Positions 33,327-46,766 of a stretch of 64,000 bases of DNA are shown here, one piece after another. How positions within the stretch are numbered: position 1 is the stretch's first letter; each line of letters opens with the position of its first letter. The DNA lies in assembly GCA_039720395.1 (NCBI GenBank), contig CM077826.1, positions 19,407,053-19,471,052 of the forward strand, read 5' to 3'. This DNA comes from Liquidambar formosana (Eukaryota > Streptophyta > Magnoliopsida > Saxifragales > Altingiaceae). The notes below the pieces were generated by a model. That model was not told the DNA's origin. It saw nothing but the letters and a program-made list of their open reading frames with translations, and searched no databases. Made by a program: the position numbers and the translations under genes.

Positions 33327-36300
33327 TGTCAGTGTGTGCATATATGTATTCTCAATTTTGGGTTGTGTTTGTTGATCTTTGACTGTAAGTTTAGTGGTTA
33401 GTTTGGCCTTGATATGTTCCTTCTCTCGTATGAGAACTTATCTCGGCTTGGGGAATTCGAATGCCAGAGATGTTCCCGAAAATATTGTAAACGCTGTGGC
33501 TGAAACTCTGCGGAAATCGGATTTTCTCAAAGTTTCTGAAGATGGTGGGTCTTCAATTTTCTATATAAGTTTATATATATGCTCTGTTTGGTTGCTGAGG
33601 AAAGTTAGGAAAAGAAAGGAAACCAAAATTTTGAATGATAGATTTTATATCAGTTCGAACCACAGTATACAAAATCTCCATTTATCTGTTTTAAGATAAG
33701 ACAATCATATGCGGTTCTGGAATCTCCCCTTGACTTTGGGAGCTGTGATCACACTTGACTTTGCTTCACAACGTGTCATGTCATATGCGACACTATCTAA
33801 GGGATGAAAAAGCATCAGCTCTCAATTTTTTGTCACTTAGATGGTGTCTAAAGTGACATGGCGTGCGTGGTGAAAAGTCTAAGCACTTTCAGCGGCATGC
33901 AGAAGTCAAGTAGAGGAGCAATAGTTGAGTTGACTTTTCATTTTGTGCAAATTGAAACAATATATAAATATTAGATTCAAAATTTCATTTTCTTTTTGTT
34001 TCCTCAGTTTTTTCAGCGACTGTACATGGGATAAATTTTCTGATATTCCTAATCCTTTGTTCTTGCTGATGATATATATGTATACTAATCTTTTTGTTTT
34101 TCAGGGAAGAAGATTGGTAGGGTTAGTGAGCTTTCAAAACCAGAAGAGATTATAGAGCAAGTAGACATAAGAACGATTGCTGCCTCGCCTTTAGAGTATG
34201 ATATTAATATTGAAGATGTGGAATCTTTCTTTGGTCAATATGGCAAGGTATTAATTTTTGGCTCCTTTTTGGAATCTCCATTTTGTTGCACCGATAATGT
34301 GGGAAAGAAAAGAAATTAAAATTTATTATCTTATATTTTTCACTATTTGGAGCTGAAGTGTTAATTGTGCTCAATTGAGCTGAATACTACTACTTGGTTT
34401 TGAGTTGGAAGTTTTCAAAATGAGAAACTAAAAAAAAAAAAACTTAGGCCCAGCAATAAACAGTGTTTTTTTCCCCCTCCAGATTAAGCTGTATTTTAAT
34501 TCATGGTTTCTGTTTATCCCTAATAATATCATAGTTGACTTTGCATGAAGGTAATGTCTCTTATATGTTCAGCGACATATCTTTAGAATCTAAGGCCCAT
34601 TTGGCAAACCTATAATTTGGGCTTATCTTCATTCATGCTTAGGCTAATTTAAACTAAACTAGTACAAGTATGTAAGTAGTTTGTCCAAAATTGCATTGAA
34701 CACTGGTTCTGATTTTAATGTTGCTTGGTTCTATTGTCTTGTAATTGGTTTGAGTGTATATATAAATACACACATAATATATGATCAGAAACTACTTGCC
34801 ACCCTTGCATGCACTCACACACATATCAACTCACTGAAGTTGAGTCAATAACAATTTTTTTTTGCCAACAATCAACAATAGCAATCAAATTAAATTAGAT
34901 TAAAATCTATATACCTTGTGCAATCAATAAAAAAGATGCCAGGGAAGTAAACAAAAACAGTAAAGAGAATTGAACCAATGAATCATTATTTCATTAGTTA
35001 GGGAATTAAGGGACCATGGTTCAAAATAATAAAAATTTAAAATGAGAGTAAATGATAAGATAAAAACAAATGTCTAAGAGAAGGAGGGAAGTCCACAAAA
35101 AGGTGAAGGATGACTGTGTAATTGTTGAGGTGATTTGGGGTTAGATGGATCAGCCGATTTAAGTGAAGACTAAGTTATAGAGAATGGTGGATGTGCAAGA
35201 ATTGTATGATTGTAGAGGCATAGGTTGCACTAGGCTTGATTGATGGTTGAACTGAATAGAAGAGATAGGTGAGTTGGGGGTGGTATGATGAGGATGGTGA
35301 TGGAGAAATTTTAGTGCGGCCATGAAAGTGGTTGCTTTGGACGAAATTTAAAATATTTGCAAGGGTTATGTGGGCCACACTACTGCAACAATCGCCCCAC
35401 CATTGGTGCCACATGAAGAGGAGTATGTTTTGTGGGGTTATAGTTGATCCATGTTGGTTCAAGCCTTAAGAATTGTGAAAGTTCTATATTTTGGTGTGTC
35501 TTAGTAATTTTATAGATTTGAGTTTGTTTGGTAGTCAAGTTAGTAGGTGTTTGGTTACAAGCTGAGTCAATTCCTATCCATGTTAGGAGTTAATTGAGTT
35601 CTTTTTGTAATTTAGAAAGTTTCCATTTACTAGAAATTTCCTATTCCAAGAAGTTTATATTTTCTAAGAGTTTATATTTTCTTAAACTTTCTATTTTCTA
35701 AAGAGATTCTATTTCCTGGATTTCTACTTTGAGTCTTATTTCTTTACGAAGAAGTATTTTGATTGTTTTTAGTAGGAAGCCTAATATAGAAAGTAATAGT
35801 TTTATACTTCGATTTTGATTTTTGGCTAGTAGTAGAATTTAGAAAGTGAGTCTTTTGTTTTTTTCTATATAAGCAAGGCTTGTCAACGCAATTACAATAA
35901 TTCATTGATGAGAATTTTTGCAGCTTTGCATTTAATTAATAGTGAGATTCCCTTGATTTTCTTCTAGGTGAGATTCCTAGAAACCCTTGGTGAGACTCTA
36001 GGGTTATCTTCTATTTCTTCTACTTTAATTTTATTCATAGGACTGCTGTAATTAACTATTTCAATCCACAGCCAACCCTCTCCTTAGCCTCAATTTGAAC
36101 CATAAAAGCCTTACTTTTCACCATAAACCCTACCTACTTTTCTCTACAATTTAAACTTTAAAAAAAACTAATAGTACCCATTCCTGTCCAAAATTTCCAG
36201 CAAGCCTTTTCTTTTGATTTCTTACCATACTTCTCCTTAAACCTCTACCAATTCAGCCCTTATTCGATCTATAATTCCTAATACCACCATTCCTTTCACA

Positions 36301-39300
36301 AAACCTAAGGGAAACAAAGCTTTAGCCCACCTACGCTTGATTGTAGCAACTTTATTCTGTACTTTAAAGGCTGTCTTACATCAGTGGTGTTCACACAAAT
36401 TAAGGTAGGCCAGCCTAGTGTTGAAGAGGAGATATTGGAAACGGTTATGACGTGCAGACCGTTATAGGGGTGGGTTTGTGATGATTGCGATTGGTTGGGT
36501 ATTTTAGCCATAAAACTTTAGCCTGAATATGTTTATTTTGGTTTTCTTTGATTTGGACTCTTAAGAGTTAAGAGTAATGAATGCACTTTGATAGTGGAGT
36601 GATTTGATTTAGGCCTAAGGCAGCCAAAAGGATGAGAGGAAGACCAAGAAGAACATGGCTAGAGGCGAAGAGGAAAGACATAAGTCTAGGAGTTTAATGG
36701 GGGATATGGTTCCAGATTGAGCTGAATGGCAGGAAGACATTCGTGCAGCTGATTCAATTTAGGTTTTTATAGGTTGAGTTCAGCTTATTTTGGATTCTTT
36801 TTCACTCTGTGAAATATTAGGTATTGGTGAAATGCTACCAACTGTCACTCACAGGGATGGCCTCTTAAAGAATGCCAATGTATCTAATATTTATTTATTT
36901 TTGGTCTGATTAATACAGAGATGAAAAATCAATAAGATTTTCAGATGATAACATTAATCCATTCGGATAAGGCTGCAACAATAAGTCACATGGCTATTTG
37001 CTGAACATTACTTATGACTGCTGATTGTATATCCTAAGTCGTATGTTTTTTATCCTTCGAGCCTTCTTAGTTCTCACACATCTTTTACAGTTTTCTGAAA
37101 TATTTATATTCAGTAAAAAATATAATTAGTGTTAATCTTGGTTTCATTTTTCATAGTTTTTTTGTAAGCATGTCTTTGCATCGGTTAGAACTTAGAACTG
37201 CGGATTATAGCATTTTCACCACATTCATTTACCATTCGTCTTATCTGTTCTTTTATATATTTCAGGTGAATAGCGTGAGGCTCCCTCACCATATTGCCGA
37301 CAAAAGGTGTTTTTGCGGCACTGCTTTGATTGAATTCTCAGCAGAGGGAGATGCTGAAAAGGTTTTAAAGCAGAACTTGGTTTATTCTGGTACCAAGTTA
37401 GAGCTTAAACCAAAGTAAGCCATGGTTGTTGGTATAGATCTTAGTAAGTGTAATTCTGTGCATTTATGTGGTTTTCTTTATCTGAAAACCTGTTTGCATA
37501 CATTTGCATCAGCCATCAGCTATTGCATTGTGAATTGGAAGATTTAGATTTTCAGCTTTGTTAACAGTGTTTGCCCTAAGTGCTGCTTATTTTTTTGTGC
37601 TAAAGCTTGTTAATTGAATTTAAGAAATAGGGGGTACTTGGAGAACAGTTCCCAATTGATGCTATAGGGACATGTAGAATTTCTTTAAATTCATTTTTTT
37701 TGGTTTTATTTGTTCTATTAATGAAGGCTGAGGTGTGGAGAGTAACTATTGCTAACGTTTGCTAACGTTTAGAGATCAAAATTTTACATTTCAGATTAAG
37801 GATGTTAGGTACTTAGGTCCAACCTGTCAGGTTTTTTCGTTTTTCCCCCTTGTTACTTTTGTGGATCAGTTGCTTGTAAGTTTTCAGCCGTTGGTGTTCT
37901 TCTAGTTGAAAGACACAATAAGTCAAGGTTAAATAGTCAAGCAGGATCTTTACTGGGTTCATATAGGCTTTTGAACGTTGTTGATCAGGAGTCTTCAGTG
38001 TTTCAAGTCCCAAAGATCTAAATTCTTATTATTTTCAATGTTATTTGCTTTACTGTCTTTGCCTTGGAATACTGGTGGAGGGAGCTAAGTTGTTGAGATT
38101 AAGTGGTAAATAGTCTAGTTTGTCAGGTTGTGGACTTTTAAATCTTGTTTAAGTGGCGGATGGCATATTTGGGTTCAATTATGATATAGGTGATGAGGTA
38201 CTTGGTGGGATTTTTTAAATTGTATTTCTATTGAACATTATTAACTCAACTCAACAAAGCCTTGATCCAAACTTCTTGGGTCAGGAAAGAGTCAGTTGTT
38301 TATAATAGCCCTTATTTATTTATTTATTTTATTTTTTTACAGGAAAGTGTTTGATGCCAAGAGAACAAAATCTATGGAGGATTTACAGAAATCTCATTCT
38401 TCTACGGGCTCAAACCACAAGAACAATGCCAGCACAAATACAAAGTTAGTTTTTGGCACTGATTTCTGAATTGCTGATTTTATCTTTTTTTCCCTACTAA
38501 TTTGTACCTGAAACATTTTGTGTGATGATGACAGCTACACCAAAGGATTAATTGTTGCATTTACATTGAAGAGGAGATCAATTGGAGGACCTGTAGGGTG
38601 CAATCATAAGCCTGACCCCACCAATAATAATGGACATGTTAGTATGACAGAGAAGGAACTAAAATCCAAAGAAAATGCTATTGAAGAGAGCAAACATAAG
38701 GTTTCTGAAGATGTTGTAGGGGGTTACAAAAACCCTTTGAAGAATATTGAGAAGGGTAATGGTGAAAAAATTGAAGAGAAAATCACTAAAGAGAGTGAAC
38801 AGAAGGATTCAGAAAATGCCATCCATGTGACGGGAAAAAATTCTCCTGAAGTTGTTTGTCAAGAGAGTACTGAAGAGAGTGGCAGTTGGCGAAAAAAAGC
38901 ACTGTTACTATCAACAAGGAAAAGGACATTGTAGTGCGTCATGATCTAAAGGATGTCTTTCAAAGATTTGGCGCTGTCAAGGTACCATATAGATCCTTCA
39001 AGAGCTACTGTAATTCCTTTTAACTGAAAGAGTAGCAAAAACCTGTTGACATTATATGCTTTATTCTAATGAGCTATCTTATTTCATTATGTATCTATTT
39101 ATGTATGTTTCTCCTGTCTGTGAATACTCTTTCTTTTAAACTTTTCGTTTGCCATTTGTCTATATTACTAACAGGGATTTTTGGCTTTTTATAATTGTTG
39201 TTATTAATTTTAAGAACTCAACTAAATTTCCTGCAAATTTTTTTTTTTTTTAATTGGATATCTCAGCTTTCATTGCTTGGTACTTGAATGCTAGAGTTAT

Positions 39301-42300
39301 GGCGAGTCACCATTCTTTAACTAGTAACATATTGTTGGCCAGTTTTATGTGCATCCATCTCTATTGTCTAATTTCTGCTTTACATTTTTTTGTTTTTTTG
39401 ATCATCAATAAAAGATATATTATTAAAGGGAAAGGAAAAGGTACAAAGGAAGATGAGAAATCCTCCTAAAAACAGTAAAAAACTAGGGGAGGACTAGCAG
39501 CATACAGCCATCCAATCCATCCTTAAAACAAAAAGAGGAATATCCCTAAATTCCTTAGAGAGATGAGCCCAAGAAGAAGCCAGAAACTGCACTTTGTCCA
39601 ATAATTCAAACAAAGATGATTCTCTACACTCGAAAATCCTTGAATTCCTTTTGATCCATAAAACCCAGAAAACCGTGAGTAGGGCACATTTCCAAATGAC
39701 TGACAGCCTTCTTGTCTTTCCCAAGACCCCAGAAGTTAATGAGGAGCATCCTTGATGCACAGTCTGGCATCACCCACTGCTCGCCCCCAAGAGTAAAAAG
39801 TTTTTGCCACAACCAAATAGCCACCGGACAATGCAGAAAAAGATGATCAATATTTTCCAGATCCCTTTTGCACATAATACACCACTGAGGGAATAAGAAC
39901 AATGAAGGCCTCCTCTTTTGAAACATGTCGTTGATATTAATTCTCTAGTGTACCACAGTCCAAGCAAAGAATCTAACTTTGAGAAGGACATACGACTTCC
40001 AGATCATAGTGTAGTGGGGAAAGAGAGTGTAATTGGGACATTCAATAAGCTTCTCGAAGAAGGACTTACAAGAAAAGCTACCAGACGGATCAGCTAGCCA
40101 AATCCATAAAAGTGATCCTGTCATGATTAGTAACTCCCATATCACTTCTGTTGTGATCCTTTACATCTTGCCTCTGTGTCTTCATTGACCCTTCTTGATT
40201 GGCAATTTTTAAGCAGTTTGCGTAGTTACTATATAGTGCTCTGATTGAGTTAGTGAAGTGAAGAATAATCTTAAACATAATGAGATTGAGGGGAAAAAAG
40301 CAGATTTAGTTTCTTCTTCTCTTCCTCTGTACTGAATCATCTCCTTTGCTCTTTTATATGAAACTAGGGAGCTAAAGAAAACCTAATAATCCATTTTAAG
40401 AAGATTAGAAACTCATATTAAGGTTTGTGGAGGATTCAACTGTGGAATAAAGAAGCTAACATTTTAAGTTATTAGTTATTACACAAACACAAGTTCTACC
40501 AGTTAGTATATTCTTCTTCATAGAAAATAGATCAGTTGTTATTTTTTATTTAGTTGAACATGTAACCCACCCTTCGGTAGCCCAGTTGGTAAGGGTGAAC
40601 TTGTGATTGTGTGGTTGGGTGCACAGTCACAGGTTCAATTCCCTACTAAGACAACCCAAATTTAAGTGGGGGGCCGTGGTGGTGGATTGCTACGCTAGTC
40701 TCCCTGGGGGTTTAGGTTCCATGGTTGGGTCCAAAGGGTCCTGTTGTGGGATTGTTCCACCGTTTATCAAAAAAAAAAGAAGAAAAAAGGTAAAAGTTGA
40801 ACATGTATTGATGTAGGACAAGAAACCTCTGTAATTTATAAACATTTGATGAATTTTTATTTATTTATTATTTATTGTTTTTTTAGTATTTTATGCTATA
40901 TTTTATTATTTTGGATAGTTTTTCTTTTAGGTAATTGATTGAGGAAAGTCAATTCGGTAAATATGGGATTGTTACCGTTTTTGGTAATTTTCCATATTTT
41001 TTATTTTTCCTCGCTGTACCACAAGGCACTTCTACTTTTGAATTTTATAGAATTTATTGTTTCCTTACTGCTATGTTATTTGGTATCAGAGAACCAAAGA
41101 ATAATAAATTTATTAATCTTAGGAGTACCATTACATTGACCATAAGTGACGTAGCAGTAAGGAAGACAAAATCCAGCAAATTGGGAACCCAATGGCCGTG
41201 CCCTGTAGTCTCTTTTGTGATGGTGTTAATGTTTATATTTTGGGATGCATGACTTTCTAGGCAAGAGAGATACGGTTGGAAAATCTAAAACCCGACAAAC
41301 ATCTGCTTACTTTGGGTACCTCGGAAACTAAAATTTGTCTTAAGGAATATTGTCCTGCTTTTCTACTAGTCTTTGAAAAGTTTTATGCATTGTAGTAGCT
41401 GCCTAGTTTTATCATTTTTGTTTCACAATGTACTTTTGGATACTCAGGAGTTAAATGGGCATGTGTCAGCCACCATTTTGTTATCCTTGGGTTTCATGGT
41501 AAGATTTTGACATTATTTTGCTTCTATATGTTTTCCTTTTCTGCAGTATGTTGACTACACTATGGGAGCAGATTCAGGTTACATTCGTTTTGAAGAACCA
41601 GAAGCAGCTCAAAAAGCCCATGCTGCTGCAGCTTTTGTCAAAGAAGGTGGTCTGATTGTAAAGAATTTCATTGCTTCGTTGGAAGCTGTTACTGGTAGGT
41701 GGCAATCTCGTACATTTTCATGTTAATTTCATTTATTTAATTAATTCTGCTTGTGCTGTATGATATTAGCACTTGTGTCTTACTAGGTTCCCACTCTGGT
41801 TAAATCTATGATCAATATGTCTAGCATGCCTAACATTAGTTCTCTCTCTTTTGGCTCATGGCATGTGTGGCCATAACCAATGGCTTCAGTGTTACCTAGA
41901 ATGTTAACCGTGGGGACTTGAACCTCAATCTGCACCCTGCTTTATATGCATAAATTTGAATAGTAGATTGGTGAAGTCTTTTGGAGGTTATACACCAGAC
42001 CTGGGTTAAAGTCCCCTCCTGGGCTTGAACATCTTCTTCACCTCCTAGCTTAATAAAAGAAGTTAGTGATCCAACTTTAAAATCTAGTTGGTACTAATTA
42101 GGATGGTTAAAATGATCATGGACCATACAATCTTCCATGTTCTTCTCGGGGCTGGAAATTTTTGTGAACTATCTATACAATGTGAAAGGAAGAGCAAGTT
42201 ACAAATGAGATGGTCTAAGGTCATCAGATCATGAAGAGTTTTCACATTGATAATCCTCTTAATGTGCCCATCTTGGGAACTCTTCCTTGGGAATTGAGAG

Positions 42301-42751
42301 TTGAATGGAAGCCATTACCTTTTGTAAGCCATTTACTGAACTGTTATTCTCATCTCTTATACTTTCAGGTGAGGCTGAAAGGGAGTATTGGAAACTGCTT
42401 CATGGTAATCAGGAGAGATTTCGGGAAGATGGAGGTGGCAGAGGACGGTATGCTTTTGCAGTGCTATTGGTTCTTACTTTCTCGTAGAGTATTTTTATCT
42501 TTGTTTCCTCTTCCATGAATTATTCTGCGAGTATCAACTCTGAGGAATGGTGCTTTTTATTTAATTGTCTGGTAGGCACAATAGCCTCATTCTATTTCTC
42601 TCTTTGAAACACCATATGTTCATTTTTGGCTAACAGGGGAGGTAAATCAAATAGACGTGGAAGACCCCCTGAAGCCAAACACTCTCGCTTTAAAGAAGAT
42701 GATTCTCCAGTCCAGCGGTCAAGTAAAGCTCAAAAGATTGAAGCTGTTTAA
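33023..42751 (+). CDS. LA1-like: La protein (RNA-binding chaperone), 10 exons, with a one-base frameshift in exon 7
   Basis: Exons: 33023-33073, 33176-33254, 33395-33544, 34105-34247, 37266-37414, 38343-38444, 38535-38981, 41547-41694, 42369-42447, 42637-42751; all borders GT-AG. The La motif lies at about residues 11-100 (VEFYFSDSNLPRDKFLKK ... VSLALICSFSRMRTYLGLG), RRM1 follows (IRTIAASPLEYDINIEDVES, TALIEF), then a charged Lys/Glu linker in exon 7, a second RRM (DLKDVFQRFGAVK, GYIRFEEPEAAQKAHAAA) and a basic tail with GGRGR and RRGRPP. La binds 3' oligo-U ends of RNA polymerase III transcripts in the nucleus and also supports some mRNA translation. At the A7 run at 38892-38898 the frame breaks; the exon needs one more base for its last part to read through and for its phase to match exon 8. 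As written, translation would stop in exon 7 before RRM2. A base-call error and a true loss-of-function mutation are both possible. With the extra base the protein would be about 487 aa. Confidence 0.9.
33283..33322. repeat. (TG)n microsatellite in La intron 2
   Basis: About 20 uninterrupted TG units, shortly after the exon 2 donor. Confidence 0.95.
36610..36790 (+). pseudogene. LINE C-terminal remnant in La intron 4
   Basis: Translation in mixed frames gives RGRPRRTWLEAKRKDI, then MVPD-AEWQEDIRAADS, which matches the end of plant LINE ORF2 proteins (the RGRP-TW and DRAEWR motifs). Stops and frame changes show it is dead. It lies in the 3-kb intron between exons 4 and 5. Confidence 0.6.
39390..40150 (-). 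pseudogene. LINE 3' fragment in La intron 7, antisense to the gene
   Basis: On the minus strand, WKSYVLLKVRFFAWTVVH is followed after a stop by RININDMFQKRRP and CIMCKRDLENIDHLFLHCPV, which is the zf-RVT zinc-binding end of a plant LINE, and then by VFWVLWIKRNSRIFECRESS and a stop at 39494. A non-coding tail runs to about 39390. The 5' part of the element is absent, as expected for 5'-truncated retrotransposition. Confidence 0.8.
40565..40794 (+). mobile_element. tRNA-derived SINE in La intron 7, 230 bp
   Basis: Perfect 13-bp target duplication AGTTGAACATGTA at 40552-40564 and 40795-40807. Box A-like GGTAGCCCAGTTGGTAAGG near 40574 and box B GGTTCAATTCC near 40632 form an RNA polymerase III promoter. 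The 3' end is an A-rich tail. It is inserted on the sense strand of the La gene, about 400 bp from the LINE fragment. Confidence 0.92.
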
Positions 42752-44912
42752 GAGTTTGACAATTCTTGACACTGTTCAGTGATTGTTTGCTGAAAACGTA
42801 TTCTTGCAAATGGGAGAACACATTCCCACAGTTTTGGTTAGAGCTCTATATCACATCCATCATTATAGGAGCTGCAAATTTTGTTTATCATCTATTGATT
42901 TTTTACAAAACTAGAGTAATTTATCTAATTTTCCTTTTATTATGCCCATTTCCTCGTGTGATTTCAAAACTACTGTAATGTTCAAGATTGATAAACTTCC
43001 CATACTTGCATCTACTTTCTTCTCAAACAGAAAATAAAAAGAACGAAAGAGTTGCTTCTTTTTAGGACCTCGAGAACTATTGGTTCACAGCATCATAAAA
43101 CATTATAAACTATTTTCATATGCAATCAACCCCTACTCCCCCTCCCCTCAAATCCCAAAACACACACTGACACACACGTACTCAAATCGTTATTTTCATG
43201 CCCTCCTTCACCTCTTAAGGTTCCAACTCCAGGACAACTGGAAAAAAACAAGTGGGGACAACTGGACAGTGGTATGGAACTTGTTCATTTAAATTTTAGA
43301 ATGTGCAAGCCATTAAATACCCCGTTTGGTGACTTGGCGTGGAAAATGATGCTTCTCCTAACCTCTGTTATGGCCTTTCTTCTGATTGCTAAAATGCAAT
43401 GTAATGCCCTTTTCTACCCGCTTTTATTTATTTATTTATTTATTTTTTTTTGGGAAACAATTAGTTTTTGAACCCAACCTCTGTGCGTGCCAAATGGGTG
43501 TGACCTATTGGTGACATGCCTCACAAAACGGAAATACTTAGGTTGGCAGCTAGGGTAAGACTTAATATATTAAGTTAGGCAGGGTTGGGAGTAAAATATG
43601 TGCTGTTGTTGGCTTGATGCCATGCCTCACAAAACAAAGACACTAGGGTTAGCATTTGGAGCAAAACTCAACTAAAATTTTCATGCACGACTCTTGGTCC
43701 ATTGGCATGAAGTTTTCCCTTTTCTTTTTTTTTTTTTTTTTTTTTCCCCTCTTTGCTAAGTGCATACGGTTTTCCCTGATTTAGAGAGAACATATGGGAG
43801 GGCCGCAGGGGAAATATTATATTGAATTGAATATTTCTTGCTAAGCATATAAGTAGATCAACCCAATTTGAAGAAAAAACAGTACTAGGAGATAAAGTCT
43901 CAAAGTAGTGACATTTTTGGAAATGGTGGCGGTTTCGATGGTGACTGTTGATGCTGTTTTATAAGGAACCAGCAGTGGCTCTTAGGGCCTTTAATAGTGG
44001 TGGCGGCGGTATTTAGTAGGTCCTATTAGGATATTGAAAAGGTTAATCAAAGTGGGTTTTATAATATTTTCTATCTTCGCTTTTTTATTATTTCACTTCC
44101 AAAGAAAATAAAAAAATATTATTCTTTTTCATAATAATGTGGTCCCTCCATATAATCTGATACTTTCATGGAGAAAAATATCATAGCTAAGTCTAGGATA
44201 TTTTCATGATGAATGGGCCAACGTTTGGGCTTTCCAGTGGCTTTGCCACGGCCCCAAGTCACATCCTTACTTGGACCACCAAACAACGACCAACATTGCA
44301 GCCACGCTATACATAGACTTCAGCTTCTACTTGGCCGAAGCACCACATTGACCATAGCTCAGAGAATTGTTGATATGGCATGCCATGTCATTTGTCATCT
44401 TAATATAAAATTTTTATTATCCGACATAATAGATGATGTGATATGTTATGTCAATCAATGTGTTGGTAAGGCATTATCTTGTCGTTTTGGTGTGTTACGT
44501 GGTTGGTTAGAGATGATTAAAAGTGATGGTTTAGGTAGTAGCACGTACTCTTCAATTATGCATTGGCCTCTATCTATGCCCTATCTATAGGTCCAATTAG
44601 ATGTCCTCAACTTACCTTCAACTCAACTATGATAAAAGCCTAATCCCAACTACTTAAGATTGGAGTCCCAACTACTAGAATTGGTTACATAAATTAGGTT
44701 TTTTTCATAAATTTATCTTATTCTTTACTTGTTAATAATTCTCTATATATATATATTTATGGCTTTGGGCTTTGTCTAGATCTCAAAAACTACAAGGCAA
44801 AGGAGAGAAAGATCGTGAAAATTACTTAGAAATAGATTAATTCCTTTCTCTAGAATTTTCCCTCCTTTTCCCCAAACGTTTTGATCAAAACTAGAAAATA
44901 GAATTTGGAAAG

Positions 44913-44949
<37 letters not shown>

Positions 44950-45367
44950 ATGGCATAATATAGTATGTGATATTATATATATATATATATATTGACAGGA
45001 TCAACTTAATTGTAAAATTTCAATTTTTACACCATTCGATAACTCTTCGTATGACTTAAATTTCGTTGAGCCCATTAATTGTTAGATTAGGCATTTATTT
45101 CACGCACATTAAAAATTTCATTAATTGAACATCAATTGATGATTGATCAATATAATCACATTTCTTTTTACATAAAACATATAGAGTTATAATTTGGGGT
45201 ACTCTATCTATAGATAGCTTTTAATCTCTAATCAATTTAATATTTAAACGAGCATAGTAGATGAATGAAGAAAACATAGCCTAGCAATTGGCTTAACAAA
45301 ATGTAAATCATACACAATTATTGAGGAAAGTGAGAATTAAGACTTTTACGCCTTGTATAAGTTGATC

Positions 45368-45423
<56 letters not shown>

Positions 45424-45979
45424 TACACATTATCCTCACGTGCAATGGCAGTGTGAGCTCAATCGAAACTGAGGGACGTTTTTTCTGTAAATATGATACA
45501 TTCCTTGACAAAGGATATCTTCTTTTTGTGTGAATCTTACGTGCATATACAAAGAAGGATCGAGTTACTTAACTCACTGGTGAGCATACCCACCTCATCT
45601 ATCTAAATTCGCATGCCCATGGTTTAGAAGACTTTGTAAAAAAAATTGGGTCAATTAAAATGATAAATAGGTATGTATCCTAGAAATCTTGTGAGTACTA
45701 TAAAATGGACTGAGAAGACTTTTTCAAAAAGAGTACACCGTTAAAAACTGAACATATGTCGTGTCTATATGTAGAGAGAGAGGAAGGAGGGAGTATTGGG
45801 AAGTGTCGCTGTGCAAGTTTAATTTTGTCAGTCGCTCAAACCAACTTTGAATACCAATAATATAGCACTAAAATCCATTTTACCTTGACTTGTTTTCCGC
45901 CTCACCAGCTTTATCCTCAACGTCAATATCCTCCTGAACATGACAAAGTTAGAGAAGAGAGAGTTATCTGTAGAATTAG

Positions 45980-46018
<39 letters not shown>

Positions 46019-46270
46019 ATCTATAGAATAAGGTTAAAGGCCCTTAAGGTGAGAAGAGAAACGGACAGATGAGGAGTTGGACTATGTGCCAGCCTAAAAT
46101 ATTCATCAATGGTTCTTTTACATTTGGAAAACAGGTGCTTCTGGGCTTGTCCTTTAAAGCATCAGTTTCTCCCATTTTTCGCTCCTACACTTGGGAAACC
46201 AACAAGTTTGACAGAATACTTTCTGGAGTTTGGAGATAAGAGCTAGACAGTGCTAATCCAAATTGGGTTT
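42752..46270. other. Intergenic, La 3' region to LC8 promoter; microsatellites only
   Basis: The first few hundred bases include the La 3' UTR. The remainder has long T tracts (43722-43745) and two loosely similar stretches near 43494-43550 and 43600-43650 sharing ATGCCTCACAAAAC. ORF 44213-44590 has no recognisable content. Microsatellites: (TA)n at about 44912-44946 and 44975-44992, (TA)n then (GA)n at 45368-45423, (GA)n at 45984-46014. Confidence 0.5.
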
Positions 46271-46300
46271 CTCTTGTTCTTCATTATATGTATAATATAT

Positions 46301-46324
46301 ACAGAGAGAGAGAGAGAGAGAGAG
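46301..46324 (+). repeat. (AG)n tract in the LC8 leader
   Basis: About 12 AG units roughly 80-100 bp upstream of the start codon, just after a TATA-rich stretch (46275-46299). Probably part of the core promoter or leader. Confidence 0.6.
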
Positions 46325-46399
46325 CTTTGTTTCTGAGTTTTCTAGATAACAGATAGAGCGCAGATCTGAAGTGGGTTTTTCTTGCGAGAGACAGAGAGG

Positions 46400-46766
46400 A
46401 TGTTGGAAGGGAAAGCCCTGATAGAGGACACAGACATGCCAGTGAAGATGCAGATCCAAGCCATGGCTTCTGCTTCTCAAGCTCTGGATCTCTATGATGT
46501 TTTTGACTGCAAATCCATTGCTGCTCACATAAAAAAGGTGATGTAATTCATTTCCATTTACGTAAAGGAGCTTCTTTGCAGTTTTTATTGAATCTTATGG
46601 TTATTGACAGGAGTTTGACAATAGATATGGGGGTGGATGGCAATGCGTGGTGGGTTCAAATTTCGGGTGTTTCTTCACACATTCTAAAGGATCTTTCATA
46701 TATTTCACATTGGAGACTCTCAATTTCCTCATCTTCAAAGGGGCTTCCTCTCCTTCCTCTTCTTAG
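46400..46766 (+). CDS. Dynein light chain, LC8 type, 2 exons, 97 aa
   Basis: Exons 46400-46537 and 46611-46766 join at KK/EF with GT-AG borders across a 73-bp intron. The product is a full LC8/DYNLL homologue: DMPVKMQIQAMASASQALDL, YDVFDCKSIAAHIKKEFD, GGWQCVVGSNFGCFFTHSKG and FIYFTLETLNFLIFKGASS. The last part holds the edge strand that binds client peptides. LC8 is a homodimeric hub; seed plants lack dynein heavy chains, so the protein acts as a dimerising adaptor for other partners. It has a short Ser/Pro tail (PSSS) beyond the usual end. No defects seen. Confidence 0.95.

Noticed and set aside
35175..35462. A 95-codon minus-strand ORF in La intron 4
   Set aside because: No recognisable domain; it lies in an intron full of repeat remnants.
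40570..40645. A tRNA gene suggested by box A and box B motifs
   Set aside because: The cloverleaf does not close, and the A-rich tail and 13-bp target duplication identify it as a SINE.
44213..44590. A 125-codon ORF near 44.2 kb
   Set aside because: No recognisable domain or homologue and no gene structure around it.
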